Source: Mesobacillus sp. S13
GTDB taxonomy: Bacteria > Bacillota > Bacilli > Bacillales > Cytobacillaceae
Assembly: GCF_020422885.1 (NCBI RefSeq)
Contig: NZ_CP084622.1
Span: forward strand, 978,001 to 1,042,000
DNA: 64,000 nt
Reading direction: 5' to 3'
Within the stretch, counting starts at the first letter, position 1; each line of letters starts with the position of its first letter. The notes beneath the pieces were generated by a model. It searched no databases and was not told where the DNA came from. It saw nothing but the letters and a program-made list of their open reading frames with translations. Below are positions 34,053 through 42,757 of this stretch, one piece after another. The position numbers and the translations under genes were made by a program.

Positions 34053-34190
34053 ATGGGTTACGTGTTTACGGCTATTGTGCTGTTTGTGGTGTTTTATTCG
34101 ATTTTTAAAATGATACGGTCAGGGAAAATGCCAAGCAATAACTACACCCCATTTGACGACCTCACGGAAGGGAAAAAGAAAGAGGATTGA
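34053..34190 (+). CDS. Small membrane protein (45 residues)
   Basis: ATG 34053 follows AAAGGAGGCTGGG. The product has one N-terminal helix (YVFTAIVLFVVFYSIFKMI) and a polar tail RSGKMPSNNYTPFDDLTEGKKKED. It resembles the short bacillar membrane proteins grouped as DUF3951, but I am not sure of that match. It is divergent from pepT and upstream of the TPP riboswitch, with no terminator obvious behind it. Confidence 0.6.
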   Translation: MGYVFTAIVLFVVFYSIFKMIRSGKMPSNNYTPFDDLTEGKKKED

Positions 34191-34343
34191 TCCTGTTTAT
34201 GTGAAAGAGTCAATCACAATCAAAAATATCTCAAGCTTCTCTGAAAAATCAATCAGACTGGAAAAATGGCTGAATATGTACTTTTCACTTTACATATATA
34301 AGAGTTAAGGCTAGGATAAAGACAAATGAATATCGATGTACTA

Positions 34344-34438
34344 CTAGGGGTGCCCTGCTGCGGGCTGAGAGGAAGACGCTAAGTCTTTTAACCCTTCGGA
34401 CCTGATCTGGGTAATACCAGCGTAGGAAAGTAGTGTGA
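34344..34438 (+). promoter_or_regulatory. TPP riboswitch
   Basis: The thi-box core is clear: CTAGGGGTGCC...GGGCTGAGAGG (34344-34372), ACCCTTCGGACCTGATCTGG (34391-34410) and GTAATACCAGCGTAGGAAAG (34411-34430). It precedes thiM-thiD-thiE-thiW. A terminator hairpin at 34463-34494 is the likely expression platform, so thiamine pyrophosphate should switch the operon off. Confidence 0.95.
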
Positions 34439-34462
34439 GAGAAGTTTTCTTACTTTGCTTTT

Positions 34463-34494
34463 AAGCCAGGTCCATTTATGGATCTGGCTTTTTA
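34463..34494 (+). terminator. Riboswitch-controlled terminator
   Basis: AGCCAGGTCC (34464-34473), ATTTAT loop and GGATCTGGCT (34480-34489) are followed by five T. It lies 25 nt after the TPP aptamer and about 170 nt before thiM. Confidence 0.85.
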
Positions 34495-34520
34495 TTTTGA
34501 GATAAGAAAGTATATTTTCT

Positions 34521-34645
34521 ACTTCGAGAATTGTCCAGCTCCAGCGCCTAGCCCCTCGAGTCGCTTCGGTCCGCCCAATGAAGTCAAAGAACGACTTCAC
34601 CGGTCGCCCCTCCAGCGCTTGTCGGGGCTGACCAAGGCGCTTGCG
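34521..34645. repeat. Dispersed foldable element, copy B (inside the thiM leader)
   Basis: This unit runs from ACTTCGAGAATTGTCCAGCT to CTGACCAAGGCGCTTGCG. It is almost identical, over the shared part, to the inverted copy at 59569-59685, including the CTTCGAGAAT edge. Internal GAAGTC-aaagaac-GACTTC can form a hairpin. It sits between the riboswitch terminator and the thiM ribosome site, so it is transcribed as part of the leader when the switch is on. Confidence 0.85.
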
Positions 34646-34668
34646 TGTTATTTCAAGGAGGGATCAGG

Positions 34669-35478
34669 ATGGAAAAAAGAGAGATTGCTGGCTTGCTAGA
34701 AAAAGTCAGGAGTGAGAATCCGCTTGTACATAATATCACCAATGTTGTGGTCACCAATTTTACGGCTAATGGACTGCTGGCGTTAGGCGCATCTCCCGTG
34801 ATGGCCTATGCACACGAGGAAGTTGCCGATATGGCAGGCATGGCGGGGAGCCTTGTACTGAACATCGGAACATTGCGCCCGGAAGTTGTAGAGTCGATGC
34901 TGCTTGCAGGGAGTGCCGCAAATAAACATGGAGTACCAGTCATTCTTGACCCAGTGGGCGCGGGGGCGACTGCTTATCGGACCGAAACAGCAAGAAGGCT
35001 GATGCAAGAATTAAAGATTTCGATTATCAGGGGAAATGCTGCGGAAATAGCGAATGTTGCCGGTGAAACCTGGAGCATACGAGGTGTTGATGCCGGAGAA
35101 TCAGATAGGGATGTAATCGAACTGGCTGAATCAGCTGCTCAAAAATTGAACACGATTGTGGCTTTGACAGGGAAAGAAGATGTTATTACAGATGGGAAAT
35201 CAACGTTTGTCGTCCACAATGGACACCCCATCCTTACGAAGGTGACAGGCACTGGATGTCTGCTGACATCAGTTATTGGGGCATTCACAGCAGTGGAAAA
35301 GGATTTTCTCAAAGCAGCAACTGCTGCACTGGTCATATATGGAGTAGCAGCCGAGGCTGCCGCTGATAAAAGCGCCATGCTTGGACCGGGAAGATTTCAA
35401 GTGGAGCTCCTGAATCAGCTGTACCTTTTGGATGCTGAGGAAATTTACAATAAGTGTTCTTTTGATAAAAGGAGGTAA
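34669..35478 (+). CDS. thiM: Hydroxyethylthiazole kinase
   Basis: This 269-residue ribokinase-like enzyme phosphorylates 4-methyl-5-(2-hydroxyethyl)thiazole for thiamine salvage. Motifs present: [29 protein letters not shown] at the N-terminus, [29 protein letters not shown], and the catalytic anion-hole segment [20 protein letters not shown] 34669 follows AAGGAGGG (34655-34662), immediately after repeat copy B. It is the first gene of the TPP-controlled operon. Confidence 0.95.
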   Translation: MEKREIAGLLEKVRSENPLVHNITNVVVTNFTANGLLALGASPVMAYAHEEVADMAGMAGSLVLNIGTLRPEVVESMLLAGSAANKHGVPVILDPVGAGATAYRTETARRLMQELKISIIRGNAAEIANVAGETWSIRGVDAGESDRDVIELAESAAQKLNTIVALTGKEDVITDGKSTFVVHNGHPILTKVTGTGCLLTSVIGAFTAVEKDFLKAATAALVIYGVAAEAAADKSAMLGPGRFQVELLNQLYLLDAEEIYNKCSFDKRR

Positions 35479-35484
35479 ATGAAG

Positions 35485-36297
35485 ATGAACAAAGCATTGA
35501 CAATCGCAGGATCGGACAGCGGAGGAGGAGCCGGAATCCAGGCAGACCTGAAAACGTTCCAGGAGCTGGGTGTATACGGAATGTCCGCATTGACAGCAGT
35601 AACAGCGCAAAACACTCTTGGTGTGCAGGGAGTTTTTCCAATGACCGCAGAGGCTGTGGCGAAACAAATCCAATCGGTTGGAGAGGACATTGGGACAGAT
35701 GCCATAAAGACAGGGATGCTTTTTAACGCGGAAATCATTGAAGCGGTCGCTGGAAAAATAAAGGAGTTCCGCTGGGAAAGGGTCGTGATCGATCCAGTCA
35801 TGATCGCAAAAGGTGGAGCTTCACTGCTTCAGCAGCAGGCTGTTTCAGCTCTGAAAAAACATTTGCTTCCACTCTGTCTCATCATCACTCCGAATATTCC
35901 TGAAGCTGAAGTTTTAACAGGCATGTCAATTAACAGCATGGATGAGAAAAAAGAAGCCGCAAAACGAATCCATGAGCTTGGCGCGAAAAATGTGGTGATA
36001 AAAGGCGGACATGATGAGGAGGCGGTTCAATCTGTTGATGTCCTGTTCGACGGCAGGGATTTCACCTTTTTTTCCTCTCCAAGAATCAGTACGAAAAACA
36101 CCCATGGTACGGGTTGTACTTTTTCCGCTGCGATTACGGCACAGCTGGCGAAAGGGGCTTCGGTTCAAGAAGGAGTTTCTGTGGCAAAGGAGTTCATCCA
36201 GGCTGCCATCGCCAACCCGCTGCCTATCGGGAATGGACATGGACCTACCAACCATTGGGCCTACAATATGCAAATGGAAAGTGGGGTCAGCTCATGA
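35485..36297 (+). CDS. thiD: Hydroxymethylpyrimidine/phosphomethylpyrimidine kinase
   Basis: This 270-residue kinase phosphorylates HMP and HMP-P. It opens [41 protein letters not shown] and has the C-terminal [20 protein letters not shown] nucleotide/anion motif. ATG 35485 is about 9 nt from AAAAGGAGG; the ATG at 35479 is too close. It follows thiM by 6 nt and overlaps thiE by four bases. Confidence 0.95.
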   Translation: MNKALTIAGSDSGGGAGIQADLKTFQELGVYGMSALTAVTAQNTLGVQGVFPMTAEAVAKQIQSVGEDIGTDAIKTGMLFNAEIIEAVAGKIKEFRWERVVIDPVMIAKGGASLLQQQAVSALKKHLLPLCLIITPNIPEAEVLTGMSINSMDEKKEAAKRIHELGAKNVVIKGGHDEEAVQSVDVLFDGRDFTFFSSPRISTKNTHGTGCTFSAAITAQLAKGASVQEGVSVAKEFIQAAIANPLPIGNGHGPTNHWAYNMQMESGVSS

Positions 36298-36944
36298 CAA
36301 GAATCAGTCCTGAACAAATGAGAAGCATGCTGAAGCTTTATTTTATTGCTGGCAGCACGAATTGTTTTAAGGATCCTGTTAAAGTGCTTGAAGAAGCGAT
36401 TCGCGGGGGCATCACGATTTTTCAGTACCGTGAAAAAGGAGAAGGCTGTCTAGAGAAAATTGAAAAGCTGGAGCTGGGCAAGAAATTACAAAGACTCTGC
36501 CAGGGCAATGGCATTCCCTTCATTGTGAACGATGATATTGAACTTGCCCTCGAGCTTGATGCGGATGGTGTTCATATCGGCCAGGAGGATGAGGACACTG
36601 CTCAGGTCCGCAGAAAAATTGGAAATAAGATACTTGGAGTTTCTGTACACAATCTGGAGGAAGCTGAAAAAGCAAAGCTTGCAGGTGCGGATTATTTTGG
36701 GGTTGGGCCGATTTTTCCAACTGCAACAAAGAAGGATACAAGAGCAGTGCAGGGAACAGTATTTCTAGAGCAGCTAAAAAACTTTGGCGTACCGATTGTC
36801 GGGATCGGCGGTATCAACGCGGACAATTCAGGGGCCGTAATGGCTGCCGGTGCGGATGGAGTATCAGTGATCACAGCGATCAGCCAAGCTGAAGATGTCA
36901 AAGAAGCAGCAGTCAGACTTAAGGAAAAAGTACTACGGAGGTAG
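36294..36944 (+). CDS. thiE: Thiamine-phosphate synthase
   Basis: This 216-residue TIM-barrel enzyme joins HMP-PP and thiazole phosphate to thiamine phosphate. Signature parts are LYFIAGS, GGITIFQYREKG, PFIVNDDIELALELDADGVHIGQEDED, GADYFGVGPIFPTATKKD and IVGIGGINADNSGAVMAAGADGVSVITAI. The start overlaps the thiD stop (ATGA), so the two are translationally coupled. Confidence 0.95.
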   Translation: MTRISPEQMRSMLKLYFIAGSTNCFKDPVKVLEEAIRGGITIFQYREKGEGCLEKIEKLELGKKLQRLCQGNGIPFIVNDDIELALELDADGVHIGQEDEDTAQVRRKIGNKILGVSVHNLEEAEKAKLAGADYFGVGPIFPTATKKDTRAVQGTVFLEQLKNFGVPIVGIGGINADNSGAVMAAGADGVSVITAISQAEDVKEAAVRLKEKVLRR

Positions 36945-36947
36945 AAA

Positions 36948-37451
36948 ATGAGACAGACACAAAAGCTTACCCTCACCGCCATGTTGATGGCGATAGGTAC
37001 ATTGACCAGCCATATGTTATTCATCCCGCTCGGAATCGTCAAGATATTCCCGGTGCAGCATTTTATCAATGTTTTGTCAGCCGTGCTGCTTGGACCTTAT
37101 TACGCTGTTGCCCAGGCATTTGGCATCTCTTTACTAAGGAATATGATGGGCACAGGTTCAGTTTTCGCTTTTCCTGGCAGCATGATCGGTGCTCTTCTGG
37201 CTGCCTATTTGTATAAAAAGACAAAGAAAATGGAGTTTGCTTTTGCGGGAGAAGTAGTCGGCACCGGTATTATTGGAGCGATTGCCAGCTATCCGATTGC
37301 TACATTGTTCCTTGGTAAAGAAGCAGCTTTATTTGGAATGGTACCGGTATTCTTTGCCAGCTCGCTTGCAGGTGCGGCAATTGGCTTCGCTCTTCTGAAA
37401 GTTTTCATGAAAAATGCAGCAGGAAGATTGGAGATGACCAACAGGATGTAG
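36948..37451 (+). CDS. thiW: ThiW, thiazole-specific ECF transporter S component
   Basis: This 167-residue membrane protein has about five to six helices. It opens KLTLTAMLMAIGTLTSHMLFIPLGIVKIFPVQHFINVLSAVLLGPYYAVAQAF, typical of ThiW. It is thought to bind the thiazole precursor and to share an energising module (EcfA-EcfA'-EcfT) encoded elsewhere. ACGGAGG precedes the ATG, 3 nt after the thiE stop. As the last gene of the TPP-regulated operon it supplies substrate for ThiM. Confidence 0.9.
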   Translation: MRQTQKLTLTAMLMAIGTLTSHMLFIPLGIVKIFPVQHFINVLSAVLLGPYYAVAQAFGISLLRNMMGTGSVFAFPGSMIGALLAAYLYKKTKKMEFAFAGEVVGTGIIGAIASYPIATLFLGKEAALFGMVPVFFASSLAGAAIGFALLKVFMKNAAGRLEMTNRM

Positions 37452-37555
37452 TCTGGAAATGATTTCATCCTGTAGCCTTTAGCTGGAAAACGGAGAACTC
37501 CTGCTATATGATTATAAATAGATTCATATATACCAGCTGAAAAGGGTGACAATTC

Positions 37556-38170
37556 TTGAGCACAGAGAACAAGCTTGGATTGGTAGTGGACGTTGAGACA
37601 ACTGGACTGGGTCCGGATTCGGATGAAATCATAGAATTAGCGCTTAAGCTGTTTTCTTTTCATGAAGAGACAGGGAAAATTATTGATATAGTAGATGAAG
37701 ATTCATATTTGAGGGAGCCACTGTCGACAACGGCACAGAGAAACTATGACAGGGCGTACCGAATTCATGGAATCCATTATGATATGGTCCGCGGAAAAAC
37801 ATTTTACGATGAGAAGATTATGGATTTCTTCAATCGCACCGATGCGATTTTTGCGCATAATGCTTCCTTTGACAGAAGCTTTTTATTCAGGATGTATCCG
37901 GAAGTCAATGAGATGAAGTGGTATTGCACGATGAAGAATGTCCAATGGAAGAATCATGGCTTCCCTAATAGCAAGCTGCTCACTTTATTGCAGGCGCATA
38001 ATATTTCAAAATTCCAGACACACAGAGCGATGGATGATATTACATATTTGACGGAACTCTTGAAACAGCAAAATCCGAACGGTGATTATTATTTAAAAGA
38101 AGTGCTGGAATATGGCCCGATGCGCAAATACCAGCCTGCCCAAAAACAGAGAAGAAGAATGTTTTACTAG
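37556..38170 (+). CDS. DEDDh 3'-5' exonuclease (DnaQ-like)
   Basis: This 204-residue protein is a stand-alone exonuclease. The catalytic acids are in LVVDVETTGLGPDSDEIIELALKLF (ExoI), IFAHNASFDRSFLFRMYPE (ExoII) and QTHRAMDDITYLTELL (ExoIII, H-x-A-x-x-D). The TTG start has an AAAAGGGTGA site. No polymerase or helicase domain is fused. It probably trims DNA or RNA ends; the precise substrate is unknown. Confidence 0.88.
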   Translation: MSTENKLGLVVDVETTGLGPDSDEIIELALKLFSFHEETGKIIDIVDEDSYLREPLSTTAQRNYDRAYRIHGIHYDMVRGKTFYDEKIMDFFNRTDAIFAHNASFDRSFLFRMYPEVNEMKWYCTMKNVQWKNHGFPNSKLLTLLQAHNISKFQTHRAMDDITYLTELLKQQNPNGDYYLKEVLEYGPMRKYQPAQKQRRRMFY

Positions 38171-38171
38171 G

Positions 38172-38197
38172 AAAGGTGCCTGATTCAGGCACCTTTT
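38172..38197. terminator. Bidirectional terminator
   Basis: AAAGGTGCCTG-ATT-CAGGCACCTTT lies between the convergent exonuclease and hemolysin III genes. Confidence 0.9.
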
Positions 38198-38203
38198 CAC
38201 TAT

Positions 38204-38851
38204 TTATAGGACATACACATATACGCTCAGAAAATGGGCGGTGCTTCCGAGCATGATGAAGATATGGAAGATTTCATGGAAGCCCAGGTGTTTGGATCGA
38301 AGGAAATCAGGCTTCAAAGCATAAATGACGCCGCCAATCGTGTACATGATCCCCCCGATTACCAGCAAGGAAATTCCTCCTTTGCTGAGCACAGAGGAGA
38401 GGGGAGAAACGACGAAAATAACCATCCAGCCCATGACAATATAGATAGAGGTCGACAGCCATCTCGGACTCCTGAACCAAATCATCTTAAAAAGAATTCC
38501 GCATAGTGCAGCGAAAGTGATGATGCCGAATAATGTCCAGCCTGTCACTCCATTGAGACTGATCAGGCAAAATGGAGTATAGGTACCGGCAATCAGGACG
38601 AAAATCATCGAATGGTCAATTTTCCTAAGGAAGGCGATGACGCTATCTTTGCTGATGACCATATGATAGGTAGCGGATGCCGTATAGAGAAGGATCATGC
38701 TGATACCAAAAATCGTGACGGAAGTAATAGCGAGTGCCGAACCTGTCTTGATCGAAGCTTTGATCACGAGGGCAAGGAGTCCTGCAAAGGATAATAAGGC
38801 ACCAGCCAGATGGGTGAGGCCGTTGATTGGTTCGCGGATGTAGCTGTTCAT
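38204..38851 (-). CDS. Hemolysin III / PAQR-family membrane protein
   Basis: This 215-residue protein has seven hydrophobic helices. It has the family pattern REPINGLTHLAGALLSFAG (with the conserved His), TASATYHMVISKDSVIAFLRKIDHSMIFVLIAGTYTPFCL and the late FHEIFHIFIMLGSTAHFLSVYVYVL. The conserved histidines suggest a metal site as in PAQR receptors. AGGAGG-like TGGAGGTTT precedes the ATG. It is called a hemolysin by homology only; a role in membrane homeostasis is more likely. Confidence 0.9.
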   Translation of the reverse strand: MNSYIREPINGLTHLAGALLSFAGLLALVIKASIKTGSALAITSVTIFGISMILLYTASATYHMVISKDSVIAFLRKIDHSMIFVLIAGTYTPFCLISLNGVTGWTLFGIITFAALCGILFKMIWFRSPRWLSTSIYIVMGWMVIFVVSPLSSVLSKGGISLLVIGGIMYTIGGVIYALKPDFLRSKHLGFHEIFHIFIMLGSTAHFLSVYVYVL

Positions 38852-38982
38852 TTTTAAACCTCCATATCATTAAATGTAGTTTTAATAACTATATATAATA
38901 ATATATGCATAACGATATGTAGTCAATATTTACGTCTTTGTTCTTTTGCATTATAATAATATAAAAACATGAGGAGTTTATA

Positions 38983-39567
38983 GTGGATAATTTAGAACAG
39001 TTGTTAACTGAACTCAATCTTGAAAATAATATCTCGCTTGAAGACATTCCGGAGATCGATTTGTATATGGATCAGGTTATCCAGCTATTCGAAAAGAACT
39101 TCGGCAGTTCCACGAGAAATGAGGATGAAAAGGTCCTCACGAAAACAATGATCAATAATTACGCGAAGGGGAAGCTGTTTTTTCCAATCAAGAATAAAAA
39201 GTATTCGAAGGAACACTTGATCCTGATCAGCCTGATTTATCAGCTGAAGGGCGGTTTGTCCATACAGGATATTAAGCAGACTCTCGAAGGGATCAATGAG
39301 AAGGCTTTGTCGGGTGAAATTCCACTTGGCCCTTTTTATAAAAGTTTCTTGAATCTGCATGAGAAAAACATAGAGATTTTTAATGAGGATGTTCTTAAAA
39401 CTCAGCATGAAGTGAAACGAGAAGTGAAGAGCCTTGAGGCAGAGGAACCAGACGAGCTTGAAACGATCCTTCTGATTGCATCGCTCATTAATATAAGCAA
39501 CTTTTACAGAAGGACAGCGGAAAAGCTTGTTGACAGACTTGCAGCTGAAAAAAAGAAAAAGGACTGA
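38983..39567 (+). CDS. DUF1836 protein (MerR-like helix-turn-helix)
   Basis: This 194-residue protein shows the DUF1836 features: IPEIDLYMDQVIQLFEKNF, LTKTMINNYAKGKLFFPIKNKKYSKEHLILISLIYQLKGGLSIQDIKQTLEGI (about residues 45-108). The middle resembles a MerR-type winged helix, so DNA binding is likely. The GTG start has GAGGAG upstream and a TATAAT box lies nearby. A small excisionase-like gene follows after 6 bp in the same operon. Target unknown. Confidence 0.85.
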   Translation: MDNLEQLLTELNLENNISLEDIPEIDLYMDQVIQLFEKNFGSSTRNEDEKVLTKTMINNYAKGKLFFPIKNKKYSKEHLILISLIYQLKGGLSIQDIKQTLEGINEKALSGEIPLGPFYKSFLNLHEKNIEIFNEDVLKTQHEVKREVKSLEAEEPDELETILLIASLINISNFYRRTAEKLVDRLAAEKKKKD

Positions 39568-39573
39568 ACAAGG

Positions 39574-39804
39574 GTGTATTTGACAGTAATTGAAGCAGCA
39601 GAATACTTATCGATTCCGGAGAAACAGGTGGAAAATATGATTTTCCAAAGAAAAATAAGAGCCATTCACGATGGAGAACAATATTTAATCTACAAGGATC
39701 AATTCAACACCCATTTGAAACAGGTAGAGAAGTATAAAAAGCTTGTTGAGGAAATAATGAATGAACCTGTGCCGGAGGATATCGACATTAAAGATGAGGA
39801 TTAA
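39574..39804 (+). CDS. Small excisionase-type helix-turn-helix protein
   Basis: This 76-residue protein starts MYLTVIEAAEYLSIPEKQVENMIFQRKIRAIHDGEQYLIYKDQF, the pattern of excisionase/MerR-like DNA-binding domains, with an acidic tail PEDIDIKDED. GTG start; the ribosome site AAGG lies in the end of the DUF1836 gene. No integrase or phage genes are nearby, so it is probably a chromosomal regulator working with the DUF1836 protein. Confidence 0.8.
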   Translation: MYLTVIEAAEYLSIPEKQVENMIFQRKIRAIHDGEQYLIYKDQFNTHLKQVEKYKKLVEEIMNEPVPEDIDIKDED

Positions 39805-39841
39805 AAAAACGCGAAAGGACTGATCCTTTCGCGTTTTTTTG
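39804..39841. terminator. Bidirectional terminator
   Basis: AAACGCGAAAGGA-CTGA-TCCTTTCGCGTTT with long A and T flanks, between convergent genes. Confidence 0.93.
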
Positions 39842-39878
39842 TGCTTTATGGGTTAATTTTCTGGCTAACCAATGAGCT

Positions 39879-41540
39879 TTAGCTTTTATTGCCTTGTAGC
39901 CCGGTCACTTTATCTTCATGCTTGATTGGCAATTGAACGACCACTTCTGTCCCTATATCAGGTTCGCTTTTGAACTTAATTGTGCCATTATGGGACTGAA
40001 CGATTTTGAAGCTGACTGTCATACCGAGGCCAGTACCTTTTTCCTTGGATGAATAAAAAGGTTCACCGATTCTTTCGAGAAGCTCTTTCGATATTCCTAC
40101 TCCCTGGTCTTTGACCATAACCGTTACCATGTTGTCATGGTTTTGAAGTGAGATTGTGACAACATCTCCGGCTGAAGATGCTTCAATTGCATTCTTTACG
40201 ATGTTGATGAACAATTGCTTGAGCTGATTTGGCTCACATTCAATCATGACAGGATGACTTTGGACATGGAATTCGATTTGGATATTATGCAGGCTCGCTT
40301 CTGATTTTAAAAGAGAGATAACATCATGCAAAATGACCTGCATATCGGCTTCCGTATATTTGATTTGCTGCGGCTTGGCCAACAACAGCAATTCGCTGAC
40401 GATATGATTGATCCTGTTCAGTTCGTCGATCATGATCTGATAATACAGCTGGTGCTTTTCATCTTCCATCTGCAACAGCTGGACAAGGCCCTTCAGGGAA
40501 GTGAGCGGGTTACGGATTTCATGTGCCACGCTCGCGGATAGTTCACCCACTACGGATAGCTTGTCCGTTCTTCGCAGGCGCTCCTCTGTTTGGCGAAGCT
40601 CGGTAATATCCCTTGAGTTGCAAATGATTCCGGCAATTTTGTCATTTACAATGATCGGCAGGGACGTGCTTTGGAAAATCAATGGCTTACCGTTCTTGTG
40701 AAGTAATTCGAGCTCAAACATTTGTGGACGATGATTTTCCACCACGCTGGCTACCTTTTCTAAGATCATCTGTCTTTGGGAGTCAGGAAGCAAGTCTGCC
40801 AGGTTCCTTCCGATAAACTCTTCCTTGCTGAACCCAGTAATTCTTTCGAACTGAGGATTCAGGTTGGTAATTGTTCCATTTAAGTCGAGCATAGAAACAA
40901 TATCCAGACTGTACTCGAATAATGATCGGTATTGCTGCCTGCTCTCTTCGAGAAGAGTTTCAACATTTTTTCGTTCGGTAATATCCCGGCCGATGATGAC
41001 AAGTCCTTGTCGGCTTCCATCTTCATTAAAAAGAGGAACTTTAATCGTATCGAACGTCTTAGTCGTTCCATCAGGCTGCGGAAGTACCTCTTCGACACGG
41101 ATGATTCCTCCTGCTTTCCATGCTTCTTCATCGGAGATCTCACAATATCTCAATGCATCGCTGAAATAATTGCTATACTCCGCAAGCTCCGAGTCTTTCT
41201 TTCCTCTATAATCAACATTTTCGATATCAAACAATTTCAAGCCAAAATCATTGGCTTGAATCCACCGGCCTTCGCCATCCTTGAAGTTGACGAAATCGAC
41301 CATTGAATTGATCAATGTGGATAAACGCTCTTCTTCTTCTTTGGAGGCACTCAATTCCTCCATCTTCGAGATGAAAAAATAGAAAAACCAACCTGCCAGC
41401 AATACATATAGGACTTCCTTCGTATGTTCGATAACGGCAACAAATTCAGAAGGAGCGTATAAATTCAGCAAATAGTTTGTACCAAAAATCCAGGCCAGGC
41501 TCATTATGAAAAAGATTAGGACATATTGCTTTTTCTTCAT
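39879..41540 (-). CDS. Orphan membrane PAS sensor histidine kinase (sporulation-kinase type)
   Basis: This 553-residue kinase has two N-terminal helices (about 3-22 and 40-58) and three PAS domains (about 75-185, 200-320 region split into two). The HisKA box is VVGELSASVAHEIRNPLTSLKGLVQLLQ with phospho-His near residue 340. The ATPase parts are QLFINIVKNAIEAS, KDQGVGIS and KGTGLGMTVS. The H-box is typical of kinases feeding the Spo0F phosphorelay. Start 41540 is preferred because AGGAG lies 7 nt before it, although the frame is open to 41576. No response regulator is adjacent, as for KinA-E. Confidence 0.85.
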   Translation of the reverse strand: MKKKQYVLIFFIMSLAWIFGTNYLLNLYAPSEFVAVIEHTKEVLYVLLAGWFFYFFISKMEELSASKEEEERLSTLINSMVDFVNFKDGEGRWIQANDFGLKLFDIENVDYRGKKDSELAEYSNYFSDALRYCEISDEEAWKAGGIIRVEEVLPQPDGTTKTFDTIKVPLFNEDGSRQGLVIIGRDITERKNVETLLEESRQQYRSLFEYSLDIVSMLDLNGTITNLNPQFERITGFSKEEFIGRNLADLLPDSQRQMILEKVASVVENHRPQMFELELLHKNGKPLIFQSTSLPIIVNDKIAGIICNSRDITELRQTEERLRRTDKLSVVGELSASVAHEIRNPLTSLKGLVQLLQMEDEKHQLYYQIMIDELNRINHIVSELLLLAKPQQIKYTEADMQVILHDVISLLKSEASLHNIQIEFHVQSHPVMIECEPNQLKQLFINIVKNAIEASSAGDVVTISLQNHDNMVTVMVKDQGVGISKELLERIGEPFYSSKEKGTGLGMTVSFKIVQSHNGTIKFKSEPDIGTEVVVQLPIKHEDKVTGLQGNKS

Positions 41541-41710
41541 CTCTTGACTCCTAAAGTAAGCATCAAGCTCACGCATTTTGAAATTAGTGTTACTTTTCTA
41601 TAGTAGCACAATTTTGTTCTATAAAATTAGGATTATTTTCAATATATCTTCTGTTCTAATTGGAAAATTATACAAAGGACCGAAATCGAATCCGATCCTT
41701 TGGGGATTTC

Positions 41711-42085
41711 TTAAAAATCTCCATCAGTTGCTTGAAAAGGAATATTCAAACGGTTTTCAACAGTGCGCAGCCTCTGGTTCAAACGGTTTAAACGGCGTGT
41801 ATGACGTTCATCGTTCTGATTTAATCGGGTAATTTCATTGTTCAAACGGCCAATCTCTCTGTTAAGCCGGGAAATCTCTCTGTTTTGGCGGCCAATTTCT
41901 TTATTCTGCCTATCCAGCTCTGTCTTTTGAACTTGTAATTGCCTTTCAAGCTGATTCACTCTTCGCTCGAGAGCAGGCTGTCTTTCGTAATCATACGGAT
42001 CCTGCTGATGCGCATAATAGTTAAAATCATAATGAGTATAAGGATCAAATTGATTCGGGTTGTAGCCATAGTGTTGTTGATACAT
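41711..42085 (-). CDS. Coiled-coil protein with Tyr/Gln-rich head (possible spore-coat protein)
   Basis: This 124-residue protein starts with a Tyr/Gln/Asn-rich head (YQQHYGYNPNQFDPYTHYD), followed by a long coiled coil of near-perfect heptads (EIGRQNR, EISRLNR, EIGRLNN, EITRLNQ; about residues 62-90). It ends RTVENRLNIPFQATDGDF. The coding DNA repeats with the protein. AAGGAG lies 9 nt before the ATG. The composition recalls bacillar spore-coat or exosporium proteins, but this is inference; no family is recognised. Confidence 0.65.
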   Translation of the reverse strand: MYQQHYGYNPNQFDPYTHYDFNYYAHQQDPYDYERQPALERRVNQLERQLQVQKTELDRQNKEIGRQNREISRLNREIGRLNNEITRLNQNDERHTRRLNRLNQRLRTVENRLNIPFQATDGDF

Positions 42086-42240
42086 GCGGGCACACTCCTT
42101 TTTGTAAAAAATCTGCCTGAGAGCTGGCGATAAATTCTCTATAAAGTATGTAGGTGAAAGCGGAGAGTGATAGGCATTTGCCTAAAGAAGGAAAAAACTG
42201 GTGTTACGCCGAATGGATAACCAGGGGGTGTGCACAAATT

Positions 42241-42753
42241 ATGGAAATGTCGAATTACTATCAGAATCTTAGGGATAAAGTGGGAAGTGACCTTATTTTT
42301 ATGCCGAGTGTGGCAGGGATCGTCAGGAATGAAGCTGGAGAAATCTTATTCCAGAACAAAGGGAATGGTGAAAAATGGAGCTTGCCTGCAGGAGCGATCG
42401 AACTAGGAGAAGCACCGGCTGAAGCCGTTGTCCGTGAAGTCTGGGAGGAAACAGGGCTTCATATTTTACCAGAAAAATTACTCGGTGTCTTTGGCGGGAA
42501 AGAGTTCCGTTATGAATATCCGAATGGCCACAAAGTTGAGTATGTGGTGTTCGTATTCGATTGCAAACCCGTTGGGGGAGAGCATAATCCCATCGACAGC
42601 GAAACTGCGGAACTACGTTACTTCAGTTCGGAAAATAAGCCAGAATTGGCACTGCCTTATCCTGAGAGCATTTTTGTGAAAAGTGATAGTGAAAAGACTG
42701 AGTTCCAGTGGGACGATGGATGGATGAGGAGCCTTCAAGGCCGGGGGAGATGA
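42241..42753 (+). CDS. NUDIX hydrolase
   Basis: This 170-residue hydrolase acts on nucleoside-diphosphate-linked compounds. A complete Nudix box is seen, GAIELGEAPAEAVVREVWEETGL (G-x5-E-x7-R-E-x2-E-E-x-G-x), in the middle of the protein. It opens MSNYYQNLRDKVGSDLIFMPSVAGIV, typical of the bacillar subgroup. Start 42241 (or 42247) fits GGGGGTG upstream; an in-frame ATG at 42154 has no convincing site. It is followed in 4 bp by an alpha/beta hydrolase. Substrate unknown. Confidence 0.87.
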   Translation: MEMSNYYQNLRDKVGSDLIFMPSVAGIVRNEAGEILFQNKGNGEKWSLPAGAIELGEAPAEAVVREVWEETGLHILPEKLLGVFGGKEFRYEYPNGHKVEYVVFVFDCKPVGGEHNPIDSETAELRYFSSENKPELALPYPESIFVKSDSEKTEFQWDDGWMRSLQGRGR

Positions 42754-42757
42754 AGTT

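Noticed and set aside
34199..34219. TGTGA...TCACA as an FNR site upstream of the thiamine operon
   Set aside because: The half-sites are 9 bp apart instead of 6, and the operon is already explained by a TPP riboswitch.
39574..39804. Prophage or integrative element suggested by the excisionase-like protein
   Set aside because: No integrase, attachment repeats or phage genes are near; it forms a tight operon with a DUF1836 regulator.
41578..41832. Plus-strand frame of 84 codons between the kinase and coiled-coil genes
   Set aside because: It overlaps the coiled-coil gene in antisense, has no ribosome site, and its second half is the complement of the heptad repeats.
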